Positions 1-8,144 of a DNA stretch of 9,629 nucleotides are shown here, piece after piece. Source of the DNA: Streptosporangiaceae bacterium (GTDB lineage: Bacteria > Actinomycetota > Actinomycetes > Streptosporangiales > Streptosporangiaceae); NCBI GenBank assembly GCA_030039095.1, contig JASHQP010000199.1, positions 1 to 9,629 of the forward strand, read 5' to 3'. Each line of letters begins with the position of its first letter. The first letter of the stretch is position 1. The notes under the pieces were generated by a model. The model searched no databases. It was not told the DNA's origin and worked only from the letters and a program-made list of their open reading frames with translations. Both the position numbers and the translations under genes were made by a program.

Positions 1-1823
1 GGCCCGCCCGGTCCCGCCTCGCGCCCATCGGGGCCGCGGCACTCGCCCTGGCGCTGGCCAGCGGCCTCACGCTGGCGGCCGCGGCCGCGCCCGCAGTGGC
101 GTCGACGGGGCCGACCCTGCGGGTGGAAGCGGACACGGCGTTCTCCACGTTCAACCCGTTCCTGGCCTACTTCAACGCCGACCTCAACGTGATCGGCGAC
201 ATCTACCCGTCGCTCACCACGATCAACGAGCAGGGACAGCCGCAGCCGTACCTGGCGACCTCGTGGTCGGTCTCGCCGGACAAGCTCACCTGGACCTTCA
301 AGATCCGCTCCGGGCTGAAGTGGTCGGACGGCAAGCCGATCACCGCCCAGGACGCCGCCTGGACCTTCAACCTGATCATGCACAACTCGGTGGCGGGCAC
401 CGCCAACGGCGCGCTCGTCGCCAACTTCGCGAGCGTGACCGCGCCGAACGCCACCACGCTGGTCATCACGACCAAGCAGCCCGAAGCCAACATGCTCTAC
501 GTGAGCGTCCCGATCACCGGCATTCCCATCGTGCCCGAGCACATCTGGGCCAAGGAGGTGCCGAACCTGGCCAACTTCAAGAACATGAACTTCCCGGTGG
601 TGGGTTACGGGCCGTGGATCGCCACCGGCTACGTGCCGAACCAGTACGCGACGCTCACCGCGAACCCGAACTTCTACATGGGTGCGCCGAAGTTCAAGAC
701 GCTGATCATCCAGTACTTCACCAACGGCGACGCCGCCGTCGCGGCGCTGCGCAGTGGCCAGCTCGACGAGATCGACGACCTCACCGCGACCCAGTACGAA
801 GCGCTGAAGCACACCAAGGACATCTCGCTGTTCCCGTCGGTGTCCAACGCCTGGACCGCGATCGAACTCAATCCCGGCGCGCAGACGCAGAAGGGCCAGC
901 ACTTCGGCAACGGCAACTCGGCGCTGCTGGATCCGCGGGTGCGGGAGGCGGTCGAGCTGGCCATCAACAAGCAGGAACTGGTGTCCAAGGTCTGGGACGG
1001 CCTGGCGGTGGCGGGGTCGGGCTACCTGCCGCCCGCCTACCCGCAGTGGGTGTGGACGCCGCCGGCCTCGGACTCGCTGTCCTACAACCCGGCCAAGGCG
1101 GAGCAGATCCTCGACGCGGCCGGGTACAAGATGGGGCCGAACGGCGTCCGGATCGACCCGTCGACGCACAAGCCGCTGGTGCTGCGGCTGGGCATCCACT
1201 CCGACGAGCCGGCGGACGCCGCGATGGCGCCGTACCTGCAGGAGTGGCTCAAGGCGGTCGGCATCGGCGTGGACGTGCAGGCGATGAGCTTCAACCAGCT
1301 CAACAGCGACCTGCCCAAGGGCGACTGGGACATGCTGTCCGACACGTGGTCCACCGGCCCGGATCCCACGTACCTGCTGTCGATCCAGACCTGCGGCGAC
1401 CTGCCGGCCAGCAGCACGAGCGCTGGCAACACGGACGCGTTCTTCTGCAACCAGGCCTACGACAAGCTGTTCGACCAGCAGTCCACCGAGTTCAGCACGG
1501 CCGAGCGGGTCAAGACCATCGACCAGATGCAGAGCATCCTGTACAGCAACGCCGTCGACGTCATCCTGTACTACCCGGACAACCTCGGCGCGGTGCGCAG
1601 CAACGACGCCACCGGCTTCTTCTACGGCACGGCCAACGCGAAGGGCTTCTACCCGCAGCAGAACCTGTTCATCAACTGGCGGACCGCGGCCCCGCTGGCG
1701 GCGAGCTCGGGGTCCTCGGCCAGCCCCGCGCTGTGGATCGTGATCGCGGTCGTGGTGGTTGCGGCGGCCGTCGTGGCGGCTGTCGTGTTCCGGCGCCGGG
1801 CGACGGCCGCCGAACGGGAGTAG
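1..1823 (+). CDS. Family-5 extracellular solute (peptide)-binding protein, membrane-anchored, 5'-truncated
   Basis: This is the substrate-binding component of a peptide/opine/nickel-type ABC importer, displayed outside the membrane. The frame is open from base 3, and its start codon lies before the window. The first ~30 codons form the rest of a signal peptide: basic residues (RSR), a long Ala/Leu core, then an APAVA-S type signal-peptidase-I site near base 101. GTG at 96 is therefore not the real start. The mature part opens like the SBP_bac_5 family (FNPF near 150; TWTFKIRSGLKWSDGKPIT near 289-345) and ends with the usual Tyr/Leu-rich closing segment. No lipobox Cys is visible. Instead, bases 1731-1790 encode a ~20-residue hydrophobic helix followed by RRR, which should act as a C-terminal membrane anchor. 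Two cysteines (codons at 1392 and 1446) could form a disulfide. The ligand cannot be read from sequence; peptide is inferred from the family and the neighbouring peptidases. Confidence 0.93.
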   Translation, partial: PARSRLAPIGAAALALALASGLTLAAAAAPAVASTGPTLRVEADTAFSTFNPFLAYFNADLNVIGDIYPSLTTINEQGQPQPYLATSWSVSPDKLTWTFKIRSGLKWSDGKPITAQDAAWTFNLIMHNSVAGTANGALVANFASVTAPNATTLVITTKQPEANMLYVSVPITGIPIVPEHIWAKEVPNLANFKNMNFPVVGYGPWIATGYVPNQYATLTANPNFYMGAPKFKTLIIQYFTNGDAAVAALRSGQLDEIDDLTATQYEALKHTKDISLFPSVSNAWTAIELNPGAQTQKGQHFGNGNSALLDPRVREAVELAINKQELVSKVWDGLAVAGSGYLPPAYPQWVWTPPASDSLSYNPAKAEQILDAAGYKMGPNGVRIDPSTHKPLVLRLGIHSDEPADAAMAPYLQEWLKAVGIGVDVQAMSFNQLNSDLPKGDWDMLSDTWSTGPDPTYLLSIQTCGDLPASSTSAGNTDAFFCNQAYDKLFDQQSTEFSTAERVKTIDQMQSILYSNAVDVILYYPDNLGAVRSNDATGFFYGTANAKGFYPQQNLFINWRTAAPLAASSGSSASPALWIVIAVVVVAAAVVAAVVFRRRATAAERE

Positions 1824-1833
1824 CGGCGCGTTG
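1816..1833 (+). promoter_or_regulatory. Ribosome binding site and TTG start of the first permease
   Basis: GGGAG at 1816-1820 lies 10 bases before TTG at 1831 and overlaps the end of the binding-protein gene. It is the best-supported start in this frame. Between it and the first membrane helix no ATG occurs, and the only other usual start is GTG at 1942, which would remove the conserved N-terminal residues. The frame is open further upstream (a possible start at 1759), but that would overlap most of the binding protein's membrane anchor. Confidence 0.6.
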
Positions 1834-2898
1834 AGCAGTACCTCGGCGCCGCTGTCGGCGCAGGGTCTCGAGGCCCTGGAGTCCCCGCCACCGGGCGGGG
1901 GCCCCGGTGGCGGGGACTTCCTGAGCTACCTGGCACGCAAGGTGGCCGCCGCCGTGGTCAGCTTCGCCGTGCTGCTGGTGGTCGGCTTCATCATCTTCAG
2001 CCTGATGCCGTCCGACCCGGTCGCGACGCTCACCCGGGGCCGGGTGACCAGCCCCAAGCAGATGGCGTTCCTGATCAAGCAGCTGGGGCTGAACGAGCCC
2101 ATCTGGGAGCGGTTCGGCCACTTCGTGGCCAACACCCTGCACGGCAACCTCGGCTACTCGTGGCAGTTCCAGACCCCGGTAGCGACGCTGATCGCCCAGC
2201 GGCTGTGGCCGACGCTGCTGCTGATGGGCAGCTCGACGGTGCTCTCGGTGCTGCTCGGCATGTGGCTGGGCATCCGCAGTGGCTGGCGTCCCGGCAGCAT
2301 CCTCGACCGCGCCTCCACCGGGACCTCGATCACGCTGTGGTCGGTGCCGACGTTCTGGCTGGGGATCATCCTGCTCGTGCTGTTCAGCGTCGGCTTCGGG
2401 CCGATCCCGGCGCTGTTTCCCGCGGGCGGCATGTCCACGCCGGGGACCCCGGGCGGCTTCACGCCCGACCACATTCTCGACGTGGCACGGCATCTCGTGC
2501 TGCCCTGCGTCACGCTCGTGCTGGTGATCTTCGCGCAGTACCAGCTCATCATGAGGTCGTCGATGCTCGACGAGCAGGGCAACGCGTACCTGCTCACCGC
2601 CAGGGCCAAGGGCCTGCGCGACGCCGACGTCCGCCGCAAGCACGCGGTGCCCAACGCGCTGCTGCCGTCGGTGACGCTGATCTTCCTGCAGGTCGGCACC
2701 ATGGTCAGCGGGGCGATCACGGTGGAGACCGTGTACTCGTGGCCGGGCCTCGGCTACCTCACGTACCAGGCGCTGCAGATCCCCGACCTGCCGCTGCTCG
2801 AGGGCACGTTCCTCGTGTTCAGCGCGTCGGTGATCGTGTTCAACCTGCTGGCCGACCTGCTGTACCGCTACCTCGACCCGCGGGTGCGCCGGGCATGA
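1831..2898 (+). CDS. Peptide ABC transporter permease, DppB/OppB type
   Basis: This is an inner-membrane permease, one of two that form the channel of the importer; 355 residues if started at TTG 1831. A ~29-residue Ser/Pro/Gly-rich extension precedes the usual DppB beginning (FLSYLARK), then helix 1 at residues ~38-59 ending in LMPSD. A periplasmic-side loop (residues ~60-125) has the family's typical 'LGLNEPIWERFGHFV...GNLGYSW' look, and further hydrophobic segments follow. The EAA loop that docks on the ATPase is visible at residues ~253-280 (YLLTARAKGLRDADVRRKH...PNALLP), followed by the conserved ETVYSWPGLGYL stretch. The protein ends in LDPRVRRA, as is usual for this family. It starts 7 bases after the binding-protein stop and overlaps the next gene by ATGA, so translational coupling is likely. 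The extension is odd because it is encoded by a long perfect inverted repeat. Confidence 0.95.
   Translation: MSSTSAPLSAQGLEALESPPPGGGPGGGDFLSYLARKVAAAVVSFAVLLVVGFIIFSLMPSDPVATLTRGRVTSPKQMAFLIKQLGLNEPIWERFGHFVANTLHGNLGYSWQFQTPVATLIAQRLWPTLLLMGSSTVLSVLLGMWLGIRSGWRPGSILDRASTGTSITLWSVPTFWLGIILLVLFSVGFGPIPALFPAGGMSTPGTPGGFTPDHILDVARHLVLPCVTLVLVIFAQYQLIMRSSMLDEQGNAYLLTARAKGLRDADVRRKHAVPNALLPSVTLIFLQVGTMVSGAITVETVYSWPGLGYLTYQALQIPDLPLLEGTFLVFSASVIVFNLLADLLYRYLDPRVRRA
1878..1920. repeat. Long GC-rich inverted repeat (hairpin) at the binding-protein/permease junction
   Basis: Arms 1881-1895 and 1903-1917 are perfectly complementary over 15 bases around a 7-base loop (1896-1902). The pairing continues with A1880-T1918, G1879-T1919 (a G-U pair in RNA) and G1878-C1920, giving an 18-bp stem. 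No T-run follows. It lies 48 bases inside the TTG-started permease and spells a Pro/Gly-rich peptide (SPPPGGGPGGGD). Similar hairpins downstream of binding-protein genes in other importer operons protect the upstream mRNA or reduce read-through, so that binding protein is made in excess. That role here is inferred. Confidence 0.85.
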
Positions 2899-3794
2899 GC
2901 GCCGCGACCCAGGCAGCCGCCGTCCCCGCCGCCCCGCCACGGCTGGTGGCGCTGCGCCGGTTCGGGCGGGCGTTCGCCGCCAACCGCGGTGCCATGGCCG
3001 GGCTGGCGATCCTGCTCGCGGTCACCGTGCTCGCGGTGGCGGCGCCGCTGTTCATCCACCCCAGCGACCTGGACGTGATCAACGCGCCCGGGCCGACGCT
3101 CGCACCGCCCTCGCTGCGCTTCCCGCTCGGCACCGACCAGGCCGGCCGGTCCGTGCTCGACCTGCTGATCTGGGGGGCGCGCGAGTCGCTGGCGATCGGC
3201 CTCATCGCCACCGTGCTGACGATGATCCTGGGCAGCTCGATCGGCCTGCTGGCCGGCCACTACGGCGGCGCGGTCTCGCGGGTGCTGATGGCGGTCACGG
3301 ACTGGTTCATCGCACTGCCGGCGCTGCCGCTGGCGATCGCGCTCGCCGCGGTGCTCGGCCAGGGCGAGAGCTCGATCATCATCGCGATCGCGGTCACGTC
3401 GTGGCCGGGCACGGCACGGCTGATCAGGGCGCAGACCCTGGCCGTGGAGGCGCGGCCGTTCATCGAGCGCGCCAGGGCCCTCGGTGCGGGCGACACGCAG
3501 CTGCTGCGGCGGCAGGTGCTGCCGAACGTCGCGCCGTTCATTCTGGTCTCGGGCACGCTGACGATCGCCACCGCGATCCTGTCCGCCACCACGCTGACCT
3601 TCCTCGGGCTGGGGAACCCGACGGACGTGTCGTGGGGTTCCATGATCAACCAGGCGCTCAACCAGGGCGCGGTGACCGCCGGCGCTTGGTGGTACATCCT
3701 GCCGCCGGGCGTGGCGATCGTGATCGTGGTGCTCGGGTTCACCATGATCGGCCGGGCGGTGGAGAACATCCTCAATCCGCGGATCGCGAGGTAA
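2895..3794 (+). CDS. Peptide ABC transporter permease, DppC/OppC type
   Basis: This is the second membrane permease of the importer, 299 residues, close to the usual DppC/OppC length. ATG at 2895 overlaps the preceding stop (ATGA), and translation starting here gives the typical cytoplasmic head (FGRAFAANRGAMAG) and helix 1 at residues ~33-54, the OppC_N region. The family hallmark LGTDQAGRSVLDLLIWGARESL begins at residue 78. The EAA loop that contacts the ATPase sits at residues ~188-215 (PFIERARALGAGDTQLLRRQVLPNVAP). The LTFLGLG...SWGSMINQA stretch and a C-terminal helix ending in NILNPRIAR are also standard. The ATPase gene begins one base after its stop. The class is secure; substrate specificity is not readable from the permease. 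Confidence 0.96.
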   Translation: MSAATQAAAVPAAPPRLVALRRFGRAFAANRGAMAGLAILLAVTVLAVAAPLFIHPSDLDVINAPGPTLAPPSLRFPLGTDQAGRSVLDLLIWGARESLAIGLIATVLTMILGSSIGLLAGHYGGAVSRVLMAVTDWFIALPALPLAIALAAVLGQGESSIIIAIAVTSWPGTARLIRAQTLAVEARPFIERARALGAGDTQLLRRQVLPNVAPFILVSGTLTIATAILSATTLTFLGLGNPTDVSWGSMINQALNQGAVTAGAWWYILPPGVAIVIVVLGFTMIGRAVENILNPRIAR

Positions 3795-3795
3795 C

Positions 3796-5844
3796 GTGGC
3801 GGCCCTGCTGGAGGTGCGCGACCTCACGGTGACCTATGGCAGCGGCGGCGCGGCCGTGCGGGCGGTGCGCGGCGTCAGCTTCGCGCTGGACGGCGGCCAG
3901 ACCCTGGGCATGGCCGGCGAGTCCGGCTGCGGCAAGACCACCGTCGCGCACAGCCTGCTGCGGCTGCTGCCCGCCACCGCGGCGATCGGCGGCCGGATCC
4001 TGTTCAAGGGCGACGACATCGTCGGCCTGGGGTGGCAGAAGCTCCGCGCCGTCCGCTGGGCCGGCGCGTCGGTGGTTTTTCAGGGCGCGATGAGCTCGCT
4101 GAACCCGGTGCAGCAGATCGGCGCCCAGATCCGCGAGCCGATCGTGCTGCACGAGCAGGTGACCAGGCGCGCGGCGGACACCAGGGCGGCTGAGCTGCTG
4201 GACAGCGTCGGCGTGTCCGCGCGGCGGGCGGCCAGCTACCCGCACGAGCTGTCCGGCGGCCAGCGGCAGCGCGTGATGATCGCGATGGCGCTGGCCTGCC
4301 AGCCGGACCTGATCATCGCCGACGAGCCGACGACCGCGCTGGATGTGATCGTCCAGGCGCAGATCCTCCGGCTGCTCACCGAGCTGGTCCGGGAGCGGCA
4401 GATCTGCATGATCATGATCAGTCACGACCTGTCGGTGCTGGCTGGCACCTGCGAGCGGCTGGCGGTCATGTATGCGGGGCGGCTGGCCGAGATCGGCCCG
4501 TCCCGCGATGTCCTGGCCAAGCCGGCTCATCCCTACACCGACACGCTGTCCCGCGCGTTCCCGGAGACCGGGGACCCGGCGTCGCGGCTCGCACCCGCCG
4601 GGCTGCCGGGCGAGCCACCCGACCTGCGGGCCGAGCAGGCCGGCTGCCCGTTCGCGCCCCGCTGCCCGGTGGTGATGGACGAGTGCCGCACGCGTGACGT
4701 GGAGCTGTGGCCGGCCGGCCCGGAGCGCGAATCGGCCTGCCTCAGGGTGCTCGACCCCACGCTGGCCGGCGTGGCGCCGCGGGCCACGACCGCGGATGCC
4801 GCGGGCTCGGCGCCATCCCGGGATCCAGAGGCCGGCCCGGAGATCGAGGTGCGCGACCTCAGCGTCGTGTACCCGGCCACCCGCCGGCGCGGCGCAGCCC
4901 GCGCGGTCGACGGTGTGAACCTCAGCATCGGGCGGGGCGAGATCCTCGCCCTGATCGGCGAGTCGGGCTGCGGCAAGAGCACGCTGGCGCGTGCGCTGGT
5001 CGGGCTGATCCGGCCGACCAGCGGCGAGGTGCGGCACCAGGGGAACGCCCTGCGCTACTCCGGCGCGGCGCTCAAGGAATACCGGCGGCACGTTCAGCTC
5101 GTGCTCCAGGACCCCTCCAGCGCGCTGAACCCGCGGCAGAACGTCTTCGACGGCGTCGCCGAGGGACCCAGGCTGCACCACCTGCGCGGCAATCTGGCGG
5201 AGCGCGTGTACTCCGCGCTGTCGCGCTGCGGCCTGCGGCCTCCCGATCACTACGCCGCGCGCTACCCGCACGAGCTGTCCGGCGGGCAGCAGCAGCGGGT
5301 CGTCATCGCCGGCGCGCTGGCCCTCGACCCCTCGGTGATCATCGCCGACGAGCCGGTGTCGTCACTCGACGCGTCGGTGCGCGGCGAGATCCTCAAGCTG
5401 ATCCTGGACCTGCGTGATCAGCTCTCGCTGTCGGCGCTCGTCGTCAGTCACGACCTGGGCGTGGCCTGGAACATCGCCGACCGGGTGGCGGTGATGTACC
5501 TCGGCCGGATCGTGGAGGTCGGCCCCGTCGCCGACGTGCTGCTGCGCCCGAAGCATCCCTACACCCGCGCGCTCATCTCGGTGCTGCCGGACCACCAGGG
5601 GGATCAGCAGCCGGTCATCCTGCCCGGTGAGCCGCCCGACCCGACGGCGATCCCGGCGGGCTGCCGATTTCACCCGCGCTGCCCGCGGCATGCCGCGCTC
5701 GGCCCGGACGATCCGCGCGGCATGCTATGCCGTGGCCAGGACGTTCCGGTGCTGGCCGCGGGGACCGGAGAGCAGAGCCTGATCGCCTGTCACCTGGCCG
5801 ACCTGACGTCGGCCGAGTCCGACCCGGCCGCGCGTTCACAGTAA
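3796..5844 (+). CDS. Fused double-ATPase subunit of peptide ABC importer (DppD-DppF fusion)
   Basis: This cytoplasmic energy-coupling subunit is 682 residues and carries both nucleotide-binding domains, normally two proteins. Domain 1: Walker [10 protein letters not shown] at 41-49, Q-loop Gln96, signature LSGGQ at 152-156, Walker B LIIADE ending at Glu177, switch His210. Domain 2 begins near 349: Walker A at 388-396, Q-loop Gln438, signature at 494-498, Glu519, His552. Both sites look intact, so both should hydrolyse ATP. Each half ends in the oligopeptide/dipeptide C-terminal extension (HPYT...LPGEPPD) with four cysteines: Cys284, 290, 297, 315 and Cys623, 629, 645, 665. This extension has been reported to hold a 4Fe-4S cluster in some Dpp ATPases; binding here is inferred. 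GTG start is preceded by GAGG at 3788-3791, a short 4-base spacing, one base after the permease stop. YejF and GsiA are known fused relatives, so fusion alone does not set the substrate. Confidence 0.96.
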   Translation: MAALLEVRDLTVTYGSGGAAVRAVRGVSFALDGGQTLGMAGESGCGKTTVAHSLLRLLPATAAIGGRILFKGDDIVGLGWQKLRAVRWAGASVVFQGAMSSLNPVQQIGAQIREPIVLHEQVTRRAADTRAAELLDSVGVSARRAASYPHELSGGQRQRVMIAMALACQPDLIIADEPTTALDVIVQAQILRLLTELVRERQICMIMISHDLSVLAGTCERLAVMYAGRLAEIGPSRDVLAKPAHPYTDTLSRAFPETGDPASRLAPAGLPGEPPDLRAEQAGCPFAPRCPVVMDECRTRDVELWPAGPERESACLRVLDPTLAGVAPRATTADAAGSAPSRDPEAGPEIEVRDLSVVYPATRRRGAARAVDGVNLSIGRGEILALIGESGCGKSTLARALVGLIRPTSGEVRHQGNALRYSGAALKEYRRHVQLVLQDPSSALNPRQNVFDGVAEGPRLHHLRGNLAERVYSALSRCGLRPPDHYAARYPHELSGGQQQRVVIAGALALDPSVIIADEPVSSLDASVRGEILKLILDLRDQLSLSALVVSHDLGVAWNIADRVAVMYLGRIVEVGPVADVLLRPKHPYTRALISVLPDHQGDQQPVILPGEPPDPTAIPAGCRFHPRCPRHAALGPDDPRGMLCRGQDVPVLAAGTGEQSLIACHLADLTSAESDPAARSQ

Positions 5845-5862
5845 AGAGGGGGACGAGCCCAG

Positions 5863-6840
5863 GTGGAGAATGCGGGGACGATTGCCCGGCCGGCGTCGCT
5901 GGCGCGGCCGCCGGCGCTGCGCCCGGGGGACCGGGTGGCGATCCTATCGGCGAGCAGCCCGGCCGGCCAGGCGGATCTCGAGGTCGGCCTGGACGTGCTG
6001 CGGTTCGCCGGCCTGGAGCCCGTCGTGTACCCGTCGGCGCGGGACCAGGGCAGCGTCCGCCCGTACCTGGCGGGCGACGACGCGTTGCGCGCCGCCGACC
6101 TGCGCGCCGCGCTGAGCGATCCGGCCATCGCCGGCATCATCTTCGCGATCGGCGGATCGGGCGCACAGCGAACGCTGGAGGCCGTCGACCTGAGCGGCAT
6201 CGGCGACGGCCCGCCGAAGGTGCTGGCCGGATTCTCCGACGTGACGGCCGTGCTCGAGGCCGCCGGGCGCCAGCTCGGCTGGGCGTCGCTGTTCAGCCCC
6301 ATGGTCACGTCGGGCGGCCCGTCGGCGCACTATTCGTTCGGGTCGATGCTGCGCGCGCTCATGCACCCGGAGCGCTCCACGGTGATCAGCTATCCGGATG
6401 CGACCACGATCGTGGGCGGGACGGCGGTGGGCAGGACCATGGGCGGCACGCTGACGCTGCTGACTTCGTCGATCGGCACCGACACCTCGTGGCCCGCCGA
6501 GGGCGGCATCCTCCTGATCGAGGACGTAAGCGAGGAGGAGTACCGGCTGGACCGGATGCTCACCCAGCTCCGGCGGTCCGGCTACCTCCGCGGTGTCGCG
6601 GCGGTCATCTGCGGCTCGTTCACCGGCTGCGGGGAACCGGAACTGATCTCCGCGGTCCTCTCCGAGCGGCTCGGTGACCTCGGTGTGCCGGTGATCGCCT
6701 GGGCGAACGTCGGGCACGGCGGGCACTTCCAGGCCTTTCCCATCGGCATCGCCGCTGAGCTCGACGCGGGCACCAGGACGCTGCGGCTGCTCGATCCGCC
6801 GCTGCAGCCGGCGGGCGGCGCGGGCAGGGCGGCGGCATGA
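5863..6840 (+). CDS. S66-family serine peptidase, LD-carboxypeptidase (LdcA/MccF) type
   Basis: This is a predicted cytoplasmic serine peptidase of 325 residues with no signal peptide. LdcA members remove the terminal D-Ala from murein tetrapeptides during wall recycling; MccF members cleave a microcin-type aminoacyl adduct for immunity. The N-terminal LRPGDRVAILSASSP stretch is typical. The nucleophile is Ser125 in GFSDVTAV; Glu220 (LLIEDVSEEEYRLDRML) and His285 (NVGHGGHFQAFPIG) complete the Ser-Glu-His triad. The glycine motif, usually RGGYG, reads IGGSGAQR here, so the Arg and Tyr before the nucleophile region are changed. GTG start at 5863 has a strong purine-rich site (AGAGGGGG, 5845-5852) 10 bases upstream. 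It follows the ATPase by 18 bases and overlaps the M20 gene by ATGA, tying it to the importer. I leave the symbol blank because LdcA and MccF cannot be separated by eye. Confidence 0.9.
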   Translation: MENAGTIARPASLARPPALRPGDRVAILSASSPAGQADLEVGLDVLRFAGLEPVVYPSARDQGSVRPYLAGDDALRAADLRAALSDPAIAGIIFAIGGSGAQRTLEAVDLSGIGDGPPKVLAGFSDVTAVLEAAGRQLGWASLFSPMVTSGGPSAHYSFGSMLRALMHPERSTVISYPDATTIVGGTAVGRTMGGTLTLLTSSIGTDTSWPAEGGILLIEDVSEEEYRLDRMLTQLRRSGYLRGVAAVICGSFTGCGEPELISAVLSERLGDLGVPVIAWANVGHGGHFQAFPIGIAAELDAGTRTLRLLDPPLQPAGGAGRAAA

Positions 6841-8144
6841 ACACCGCCGCCACCGAGGTGACCACCTTCGCCGCCGACCTGATCAGGTTCGACACGACCA
6901 ACCGCGGCGGCGGGGACGGCAACGAGCGCGAGGCTGCCGAGTATGCGGCGGCCGTGCTGAGCGAGGCCGGGCTGCAGCCGGCGCTGCTGGAGTCGGCACC
7001 GGGCCGGGCCAACGTGGTTGCCCGGGTTCGCGGCGCCGACCCGAGCGCGCCGGGGCTGCTGCTGCACGGTCACCTCGACGTGGTGCCCGCCGACCCGGCG
7101 GACTGGTCCGTGCATCCGTTCGGTGGCGAGGTGCGCGACAACGTTCTGTGGGGCCGCGGCGCCGTGGACATGAAGAATGCCGTGGCCGTGCTGCTGGCCC
7201 TGGCGACGGAATGGGCGCGGAGCGGGCGGCGCCCGCGCCGGGACATCGTGCTGGCGTTCACCGCGGACGAGGAAGACACGGCGGCCTACGGCGCGCGCTG
7301 GCTGGTGGACCGGCACGCCAGCCTCTTCGAGGGCTGCACCGAGGCGATCGGCGAGTCCGGCGGATTCACCTTCCACGCCGCGCCGGGCCTGCGGCTGTAC
7401 CCGGTGGCGTCGGCCGAGCGCGGCACGGCGTGGCTGAAGCTGACCGCCCGCGGCACCTCCGGGCACGGTTCCAAGCCCAACGGGGACAACGCGGTGATCC
7501 GGCTGGCCGAGGCCGTCATCAGAATCGGCGAGCACCAGTGGCCGGTGCGGCTGATCCCGGCGGTGCGCGCGGCGATCGCCGCGATCGGCGAGGTGGTCCA
7601 GTACGGGAACGGGGCCGACGCCGCGGTCGTCGCCGAGCGGCTCGGCGGCCTCGGCCCGGCCGCCGCGCTGGTGTCGGCGACGGTGCGCAACAGCGCAAAC
7701 CCGACCATGCTCCGGGCCGGCGGCAAGGTGAACGTCATCCCGGGTGAGGCGGTGGCCTACGTGGACGGCCGGGTGCTGCCGGGCTGCGAGGACGAGTTCG
7801 CCGCCACCCTCGACGAACTGACCGGCCCGAGGGTGACCTGGGAGTACGCCCACCGCGAGCCGCCGGTGACCGCCCCGCTGGACGGGCCGCTGGTCAGCGC
7901 CATGTCCGCCGCCCTGGTGAGCGAAGATCCTGACGCGACCGTGGTGCCGTACTGCATGAGCGGTGGCACCGATGCCAAGCAGTTCGCGCGCCTCGGCATG
8001 GCGTGCTACGGGTTCACCCCGCTGGTCCTGCCGCCGGGCTATGACTACTACGCGATGTTCCACGGCACCGACGAGCGCGTTCCGGTCTCGGCGCTTCAGG
8101 CCAGCCTGCGGATCATGGACCGGCTGCTCACCACGGAGAACTGA
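6837..8144 (+). CDS. M20-family zinc metallopeptidase/deacylase (ArgE/DapE/CPG2-like)
   Basis: This is a cytoplasmic two-zinc amidohydrolase of 435 residues, a normal length for the family. Visible ligands and catalytic residues: His79 and Asp81 in HGHLDVVP, bridging Asp111 in GRGAVDMKN, general base Glu145 and ligand Glu146 in ADEED, a further acidic ligand Glu173 in GESGG, and a last ligand His409 in FHGTDERVP. The lid/dimerisation domain lies roughly at residues 190-320 and carries SGHGSKP with His210, the residue that usually reaches across the dimer. All essential positions look present. M20 members include dipeptidases, carboxypeptidases, N-acyl amino-acid deacylases and the DapE desuccinylase. 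Place in an importer operon argues for a peptidase or deacylase acting on imported material rather than lysine or arginine biosynthesis. ATG at 6837 overlaps the S66 stop; its ribosome site is weak, so coupling is likely. Exact substrate unknown. Confidence 0.93.
   Translation: MNTAATEVTTFAADLIRFDTTNRGGGDGNEREAAEYAAAVLSEAGLQPALLESAPGRANVVARVRGADPSAPGLLLHGHLDVVPADPADWSVHPFGGEVRDNVLWGRGAVDMKNAVAVLLALATEWARSGRRPRRDIVLAFTADEEDTAAYGARWLVDRHASLFEGCTEAIGESGGFTFHAAPGLRLYPVASAERGTAWLKLTARGTSGHGSKPNGDNAVIRLAEAVIRIGEHQWPVRLIPAVRAAIAAIGEVVQYGNGADAAVVAERLGGLGPAAALVSATVRNSANPTMLRAGGKVNVIPGEAVAYVDGRVLPGCEDEFAATLDELTGPRVTWEYAHREPPVTAPLDGPLVSAMSAALVSEDPDATVVPYCMSGGTDAKQFARLGMACYGFTPLVLPPGYDYYAMFHGTDERVPVSALQASLRIMDRLLTTEN

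Noticed and set aside
96..98. GTG at 96 as the start of the binding protein
   Set aside because: The same frame is open upstream to the window edge and encodes the core of a signal peptide, which this start would discard.
1672..2940. Long open frame on the - strand opposite the first permease
   Set aside because: Its product is a low-complexity Arg/Gly/His/Gln mix with no family motif, the usual shadow of a GC-rich gene; the + strand carries a clear permease.
3772..5271. 499-codon open frame on the - strand opposite the fused ATPase
   Set aside because: Shadow of strong third-position GC bias; the + strand has complete Walker, signature and switch motifs.
4236..5285. Identical 24-base stretch in the two ATPase halves (4236-4259 and 5262-5285)
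   Set aside because: It encodes the conserved YPHELSGG signature region in both domains; shared function and codon bias explain it, with no sign of a mobile or recombining repeat.
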